From Candidatus Gastranaerophilales bacterium (GTDB lineage Bacteria; Cyanobacteriota; Vampirovibrionia; Gastranaerophilales; Gastranaerophilaceae): a stretch of 9,690 bases of DNA. Within the stretch, counting starts at the first letter, position 1. The number at the start of each line of letters is the position of its first letter. Shown here piece by piece: positions 5,042 to 9,690 of this stretch. The DNA is taken from contig CAJUNK010000017.1 of assembly GCA_910587815.1 (NCBI GenBank), positions 1 through 9,690 on the forward strand. The letters are read 5' to 3'. A model generated the notes under the pieces. That model was not told the DNA's origin. It did no database searches and worked only from the letters and a program-made list of their open reading frames with translations. The position numbers and the translations under genes are program-made.

Positions 5042-7396
5042 ATGTCTAACAACATCTCAGCAACAAACCAAACTACACAACTAACCGGCAGTATTGACAA
5101 ATTAAACCTTCAACAAGAAGCTGCAAAAAGCGAACTAGAAGATTTATTTTCAGAAAGCTACTTTAATGGCGGCCAGGATTCTATTGATGATATCCAAAAA
5201 CAAATTGACAAAATAGACGGCCAAATTAAAGATTATCAAAACCAACTAAAAGAATGTCAAGACAAAATGAAGGCCTTAAACAAAAAGATTGACGATAAGT
5301 CTGGCGAATTATCAAAATCTACATTAAATTTAGCAAATGCAACAAAAGAATATGAAGCTGAATTGAAAAAGTCAATTGATGAAGCTATTACAAACGCTGT
5401 AAACAGAACAAAAGCAGCACATAATAAACCGGGTAATGTTCAAACAACATTCCAGGAAGAATTCCTTGCCTGCCTTGGTAAAGGCCCAAGCGATGCTGAA
5501 ATTTCAGCAATATTTAATAAAAACGGCGGCTTAAATGATGAACTTTCAAACCTTTGCGGTGAACTTGATGGAATTATTAAAGAAGCAGGTGCAGCACAAA
5601 GAGGCGCTACAAATGCACAAGCATGCATTACCTTATTAGAACAAACAAAAGGTAATATGTCACAGCAAGTTGAATCTTTATATAAAAACAATAACAATGA
5701 TTCAAAAGCACCTGTATACAGCTATGAAAAAGAAGCAGTTGTAGCAAAACTTGCAGATAAATATAATAGCGACCTTTCAGGCAGAAATTCAACACAAAAT
5801 GTCGGCGATAACGGCGGCGGTGCAAAAGATCAGGCTGCAATAGATAATTATATGGCACAACTTGCAGAAATGGGCAAAGCAAGCACAGGCAGCAATGGCG
5901 ATAAAAATACCGCGGACAAAGATAATGCTTTAGCGCAAAATCTTGCAAAGGTACTGTTTGGCGAAGGCAAAGATGCTGCAAATGCAACTACAGTACAAAA
6001 AGATAGCCTTGCTTGGAAAATGGCAGAAGCCGGCATGAGCAATATAGAAATTATGGATGCGATTGCTAAAAACTTCGGCGGGATAAATATTAAAGGCGAA
6101 AATGGCAAATACAGCATCCCTTATGGCCACGGCGCAGAAGCAAAAAGAATATATGGCGCTTTAACATCCATTGCAAACAATACATCCACCTTGCCAGAAG
6201 CAAAAACAGTTCCAGGTGATGCTAAACAATTAGAACAGGCAAGCGAAGCTGTTAAAGAATTAGCAAATGCTGGTTTCTCATTCAAAGAAGCAATGTTTGC
6301 GCTTGATCAATTGTTCCCAGGTCTAGATATAGGCTACTCACTTGGTGAACAAGCAGGCACAAAAGAAGGTTGTGTCAGATTCACATCAGATAGCAGCTAT
6401 GATAAACTGGCAGAACAAATTGAAGGCCTCACTAAAAATGGTCAGGTATGGCAGGATTCTCAGGTAATTCGTTCAAAAGTAAGTGAAAATAAACCGGCAG
6501 ACACCAATAGAACAGACCCAATTTCTGTAAAAGACGGTAATTCCAGCTATTATTTTATGGCAGATGATGGCGACGGTGAATACGACGGCGTATCAGATAT
6601 GCTTGGTTATGAAAATGGCATGGATGATTTTGAAGCAAAATATGGCGAATTCATAACTACAAATGGTGCTGGTGAAAAAGTTATTACAGGTGATGCCCTA
6701 AACAGCATTATGGTAATGAAGCTTGAAGAAGTGCAAAATGCTGATGGCAGTGTCGGTGTAAAACAAAGCTTTATGAGTGCAGCAGATGCCGGCATGACAG
6801 AAATCAACCTAAGTTCCCAAAAGAAAGACGGCAGCTTTAATATCAACGGCTCAGAAATTCAAAATACATTCACTGTAAAAATGGGCGGCAAAGATATGGT
6901 AGCCGAACAATCAATGGATGATAATGAATATCTTGAAGCAACATTGAATAACGACAAATTGCAAGGCGCTAAAATGTTCTCCCAATTAACTGACCCCGAT
7001 ATCCAAAAAGCCTTCACCGATGCAGAAAATAAATTTGGCGACAGTGAATTTGGCAAAATATACGATAGCATCATAGCAGATGGCGAAGATATCAGGAAAA
7101 AACTTGATGAGCTTGGTAAAAATCAAGATTACGGCGACAACCTGTATACAAACGAAGAAGAATTCAGAAAACATGTTACAGAAATCAGAGACCATGCTTA
7201 TTCTGTTGGTGAAAAAACAGGCGGCGATTTGTATGACCAAATTCAAGCAAAATACTCTATGGATCTTGAAGGCGATGTTCCAACGTACAGATTGGGTGGA
7301 AGCGGTGAAGCTTTAAATGAAACAATTCAAAAAGCAGTAACTGAAGAAATCCAAAAAACATACAAAGATTACGGCGTTGATGAAGAAAAAAAATAA
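5042..7396 (+). CDS. Unrecognised coiled-coil protein with an RTX-associated, EF-hand-like acidic domain (paralogue 1)
   Basis: I do not recognise the family of this 784-residue protein. There is no signal peptide; the N-terminus is polar and rich in Asn, Thr and Gln. Residues 35-50 carry the signature SESYFNGGQDSIDD, followed by a coiled coil (about 50-115) and a helical region ending in SLYKNNNNDSKAPVYSYEKE (212-231). A low-complexity Gly/Asp/Asn linker covers 244-295. A helical module occurs twice, at about 323-350 and 403-430, exactly 80 residues apart. Residues 492-592 form an acidic domain with ADDGDGEYDG followed by VSDMLG, and a degenerate second loop, TNGAGEKVITGDAL. It resembles the calcium-binding segment beside RTX repeats in secreted proteins, though the loop spacing is not a canonical EF-hand. 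The remaining 190 residues are helical and acidic. AAAGGA lies 7 nt before the ATG. There are five Cys residues, against none in the downstream paralogue. Function unknown; a surface or secreted structural role is a guess. Confidence 0.8.
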   Translation: MSNNISATNQTTQLTGSIDKLNLQQEAAKSELEDLFSESYFNGGQDSIDDIQKQIDKIDGQIKDYQNQLKECQDKMKALNKKIDDKSGELSKSTLNLANATKEYEAELKKSIDEAITNAVNRTKAAHNKPGNVQTTFQEEFLACLGKGPSDAEISAIFNKNGGLNDELSNLCGELDGIIKEAGAAQRGATNAQACITLLEQTKGNMSQQVESLYKNNNNDSKAPVYSYEKEAVVAKLADKYNSDLSGRNSTQNVGDNGGGAKDQAAIDNYMAQLAEMGKASTGSNGDKNTADKDNALAQNLAKVLFGEGKDAANATTVQKDSLAWKMAEAGMSNIEIMDAIAKNFGGINIKGENGKYSIPYGHGAEAKRIYGALTSIANNTSTLPEAKTVPGDAKQLEQASEAVKELANAGFSFKEAMFALDQLFPGLDIGYSLGEQAGTKEGCVRFTSDSSYDKLAEQIEGLTKNGQVWQDSQVIRSKVSENKPADTNRTDPISVKDGNSSYYFMADDGDGEYDGVSDMLGYENGMDDFEAKYGEFITTNGAGEKVITGDALNSIMVMKLEEVQNADGSVGVKQSFMSAADAGMTEINLSSQKKDGSFNINGSEIQNTFTVKMGGKDMVAEQSMDDNEYLEATLNNDKLQGAKMFSQLTDPDIQKAFTDAENKFGDSEFGKIYDSIIADGEDIRKKLDELGKNQDYGDNLYTNEEEFRKHVTEIRDHAYSVGEKTGGDLYDQIQAKYSMDLEGDVPTYRLGGSGEALNETIQKAVTEEIQKTYKDYGVDEEKK
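6515..6804 (+). repeat. Near-identical 290-bp tract, copy 1 (partner 8675-8964)
   Basis: This segment matches 8675-8964 at 288 of 290 positions by direct line comparison; mismatches fall at 6538 and 6790. The middle 251 bp are identical. It encodes most of the acidic EF-hand-like domain (residues 492-588). Flanking DNA on both sides is far more divergent. Confidence 0.97.
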
Positions 7397-7412
7397 TCCA
7401 ATAAATTAATCA

Positions 7413-7452
7413 AAAAAGAGCAGGGCAAAATTAAAAAAGTCCTGCTCTTTTT
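7413..7452 (+). terminator. Rho-independent terminator after paralogue 1
   Basis: AAAAAGAGCAGG (7413-7424) pairs fully with CCTGCTCTTTTT (7441-7452). Two more pairs (7425-7426 with 7439-7440) leave a 12-nt A-rich loop. The T-run is part of the 3' arm. The hairpin begins 17 nt after the stop codon, so the two paralogues are probably separate transcripts. Confidence 0.85.
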
Positions 7453-7564
7453 GTTACAAAAAATTAACAATAAACCAAGTATATTAAAGAATGGCTGCCA
7501 AAATTCCGATAATAAAATTATTACAAGGATGAATAAAATTCAAATATATTGAAAGGAATGAACT

Positions 7565-9583
7565 ATGTCAGATGGTATTGCATCAATCAGACAAACTACC
7601 GAACTAACCGGCGGAATTAAAAATATCAATATGCAAAAAGATGATGCAAAGGCACAGCTTCAAGAATTATTTTCAGAAAGCTACTTTAATGGCGGCCAGG
7701 ATTCCATTGATGATATTGAAAAAGAGATTAAAACATTAGAAAAAGAGATAGCTGGCTGGGAAGATAAGCTTGAAACACTTGAAAAACAAGTAAAAGAGCT
7801 TGAAGGTAACATTAAGGATAAATCCGGCCAGTTAACTGATGCCATATCAAATATAAACACAGAAACAAGAAAATTTGAAAAACAGCAAAAGGCTTATATA
7901 GATGAAGCTATTACAAATGCTGTAAACAGAACAAAATCAAAGAACAATCCTCCTCAAATAAATACAACATTTGAAGAAGAATTTAAAAATGCAATAGCAG
8001 GCATGCCCGTAGGCTCCACCGTGATTGATGCTTTATATGGCGAACAAGGCGTTTTGAGCGGGCTTGTTGAAACTTTATTTACAAAACTAGATGGTCTTGC
8101 AAATGAAAGTAAGGATATCATAAATCAGGTTTCAAACACAAAAGCAACAATCAGCCTTTTAACGCAAACAAAAAATAATATGTCTGAAAAAGTGGACTCT
8201 TTATATAAAAATACAAATAATGACACTAAAATCCCAATCTACAGTTACGAAAAGGAAACAGACATAGCAGAAATTGCAGACAAATACAACCTTGATGTAA
8301 ACACTAGAGATAATTCAGCAAAAAATACAAATTTTAACAATAGGGAATATGTAAATATTTCAGATGATGAATCTAAAAGCATAGATACTGCACTAAAAGT
8401 GGTGGACGAACTTGCAGGAAAAGGTTTTACCTTTAAAGAAGCAATGTATGCAATGACGCAATTATTCCCAAATCTTCAAATAGGCTACGCATTATCTGAA
8501 CAAACAGGAACAACTGACGGCATTGTAAAATTCCCTACAGATAAGGCTGATGGAAAGTATACACAACTTGCAAATAAAATAAAAGGACATACAAATGCAG
8601 GAGGCACTTGGGCAAATTCACAAGTAGTACAAGAAGATTTATATGTTCCACCACCACCTGTAACAAGGAGCAGCGACCCAATTTCTGTAAAAGACGGCAA
8701 TTCCAGCTATTATTTTATGGCAGATGATGGCGACGGTGAATACGACGGCGTATCAGATATGCTTGGTTATGAAAATGGCATGGATGATTTTGAAGCAAAA
8801 TATGGCGAATTCATAACTACAAATGGTGCTGGTGAAAAAGTTATTACAGGTGATGCCCTAAACAGCATTATGGTAATGAAGCTTGAAGAAGTGCAAAATG
8901 CTGATGGCAGTGTCGGTGTAAAACAAAGCTTTATGAGTGCAGCAGATGCTGGCATGACAGAAATTAATTTAAGCTCTACAAAAGAAAGTAATACTCATGA
9001 TATCAATAATTCTACCGTACAACACACATTCAACGTAAAGATGAATGGTAAAGATATGGTAGCAGAACAAACACTTGAAGATCAAACATATATTGATGCC
9101 GTGTTTAATAATGATAAAATAACCGGCGAAAATATGTTTTCTCAATTGAGCGACCTTGATATTTCAAATGCCTTTTCAAAAGGAATGGGTGAAGTATTAT
9201 CAAATTCATCCGCCCAATACCTTGAAAATATTCTGTCAGATTTAGATGGCTACAAAAAAACAATTCTTGATTATGCTGATAACGGGCTTCAATACACCGA
9301 AACAGAGTTCAGAGAAATGATAAAAAGAAACAAAGAAGAAGCAGATTTCATCCTAACCACAGCAAAAACAGAAGGTAACACTATTTATAACAAAATTCAA
9401 GCAAATTATTCAATGAATTTTGATGATGATGTACCAACATACAAAAAAGGTGGTCAAACATCAGGTGAAGCTTTGAATGAAGCCATACAAAAAGAGGTAA
9501 CAAAAATCATTCAGCAAAAATATGAAACCTATGGCATGAGTGATGAAGAATACGAACAATATCAAAAAGAACATCAAAAATAA
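7565..9583 (+). CDS. Unrecognised coiled-coil protein with an RTX-associated, EF-hand-like acidic domain (paralogue 2)
   Basis: This 672-residue protein is a tandem paralogue of the gene ending at 7396. The first 242 residues align with it without gaps: SESYFNGGQDSIDD at 37-50, a longer and stronger coiled coil of E/K heptads at 50-115, AITNAVNRTK at 115-124, and SLYKNTNND at 212-220. The central helical module (about 283-308, ELAGKGFTFKEAM onward) occurs once, which together with a shorter linker explains the 112-residue length difference. A PPPP hinge (362-365) leads into the acidic EF-hand-like domain at 371-471, which is identical in protein to residues 492-592 of the other copy. The C-terminus again ends in a conserved GEALNEAIQKEVT helix, then a charged tail. 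No Cys and no signal peptide are present. AAAGGA (7552-7557) precedes the ATG by 7 nt. The terminator upstream implies its own promoter, but I see no clear one in 7453-7564. Function unknown. Confidence 0.8.
   Translation: MSDGIASIRQTTELTGGIKNINMQKDDAKAQLQELFSESYFNGGQDSIDDIEKEIKTLEKEIAGWEDKLETLEKQVKELEGNIKDKSGQLTDAISNINTETRKFEKQQKAYIDEAITNAVNRTKSKNNPPQINTTFEEEFKNAIAGMPVGSTVIDALYGEQGVLSGLVETLFTKLDGLANESKDIINQVSNTKATISLLTQTKNNMSEKVDSLYKNTNNDTKIPIYSYEKETDIAEIADKYNLDVNTRDNSAKNTNFNNREYVNISDDESKSIDTALKVVDELAGKGFTFKEAMYAMTQLFPNLQIGYALSEQTGTTDGIVKFPTDKADGKYTQLANKIKGHTNAGGTWANSQVVQEDLYVPPPPVTRSSDPISVKDGNSSYYFMADDGDGEYDGVSDMLGYENGMDDFEAKYGEFITTNGAGEKVITGDALNSIMVMKLEEVQNADGSVGVKQSFMSAADAGMTEINLSSTKESNTHDINNSTVQHTFNVKMNGKDMVAEQTLEDQTYIDAVFNNDKITGENMFSQLSDLDISNAFSKGMGEVLSNSSAQYLENILSDLDGYKKTILDYADNGLQYTETEFREMIKRNKEEADFILTTAKTEGNTIYNKIQANYSMNFDDDVPTYKKGGQTSGEALNEAIQKEVTKIIQQKYETYGMSDEEYEQYQKEHQK
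8675..8964 (+). repeat. Near-identical 290-bp tract, copy 2 (partner 6515-6804)
   Basis: This is the second copy, exactly 2160 bp downstream of the first, encoding residues 371-467 of paralogue 2. Right after position 8964 the codons for Ile-Asn-Leu-Ser-Ser differ from the other copy only at synonymous positions, marking a sharp edge. Confidence 0.97.
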
Positions 9584-9616
9584 ATATTAAATAATGTAAA
9601 AAAAGCTTAACAATAG

Positions 9617-9690
9617 TTACAATCAATTAAAGAAGAATATTTTGGTGAACAAGGTAATAATGGTGGAGATAGTTTTATTACAACAAGTGA
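9617..9690 (+). pseudogene. Possible fragment or beginning of a third paralogue
   Basis: After a TAG at 9614-9616 this frame stays open to the window edge. It begins LQSIKEEYFGEQGNNGGDSF, which resembles residues 32-47 of the paralogues (LQELFSESYF, then NGGQDS). No start codon or ribosome binding site precedes the similarity, and two stops lie just upstream in frame. It may be a decayed N-terminus, a gene with a shifted 5' part, or coincidence. Only 74 nt are visible. Confidence 0.25.

Noticed and set aside
4878..5084. A 68-residue frame upstream of and overlapping paralogue 1
   Set aside because: It overlaps the start of a supported gene in another frame, has no ribosome binding site, and resembles translated AT-rich promoter DNA.
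6515..8964. Insertion sequence or transposon behind the 290-bp repeat
   Set aside because: The repeat lies in frame within two homologous coding regions, has no terminal inverted repeats, target duplications or transposase, and the flanking protein is homologous as well.
1..9690. CRISPR array, tRNA gene, rRNA or prophage module
   Set aside because: No regularly spaced direct repeats, cloverleaf, rRNA core sequence or phage gene was seen on either strand.

Overview
The window is AT-rich, bacterial, and uses the standard genetic code. It has compact genes, several with almost no 5' leader, and a mixture of housekeeping and accessory functions. The ybaB-recR pair, a matrixin-type zinc protease, a prepilin-like gene and a GT-C membrane protein would fit a low-GC gut lineage such as the non-photosynthetic cyanobacterial relatives (Vampirovibrionia/Gastranaerophilales). 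That placement is an inference: no rRNA or other decisive marker is present.

Layout. At the left edge (1-172, minus strand) is the start of a prepilin-like gene, divergent from a small XRE-type regulator (266-526, plus). A perfect 8-2-8 palindrome at 218-235 lies between them and is the likely operator. The regulator converges on a matrixin-family zinc metalloprotease (534-1310, minus), 7 nt away. The matrixin promoter overlaps a divergent sigma70-type promoter that drives ybaB (1354-1686). Between ybaB and recR (1863-2459) lies about 165 nt of much higher GC (about 52%) that can fold into several stems. It is not protein coding and I could not assign it to a known RNA family; it is either an embedded small RNA or a recR leader. 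After recR come about 225 nt with hairpins that can pair in alternative ways. Next is a near-consensus promoter whose predicted start site falls on the ATG of a 708-residue multi-pass GT-C-type glycosyltransferase-like protein (2684-4810).

The right half holds two tandem paralogues of an unrecognised family (5042-7396, 784 aa; 7565-9583, 672 aa). They are separated by a strong intrinsic terminator. Both have an N-terminal coiled-coil half, a small helical module (duplicated in the first protein, single in the second), and an acidic EF-hand-like domain resembling the region next to RTX repeats in secreted proteins. They share a 290-bp tract with only two mismatches and an abrupt edge: immediately past it the protein stays identical while synonymous sites differ. 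This is the signature of recent gene conversion. A short stretch at the right edge (9617-9690) may be a remnant or the beginning of a third family member.

The genes do not form one pathway. The clearest new material is the paralogue family with its converted EF-hand-like module, the ybaB-recR structured element, and the recurring leaderless gene starts.
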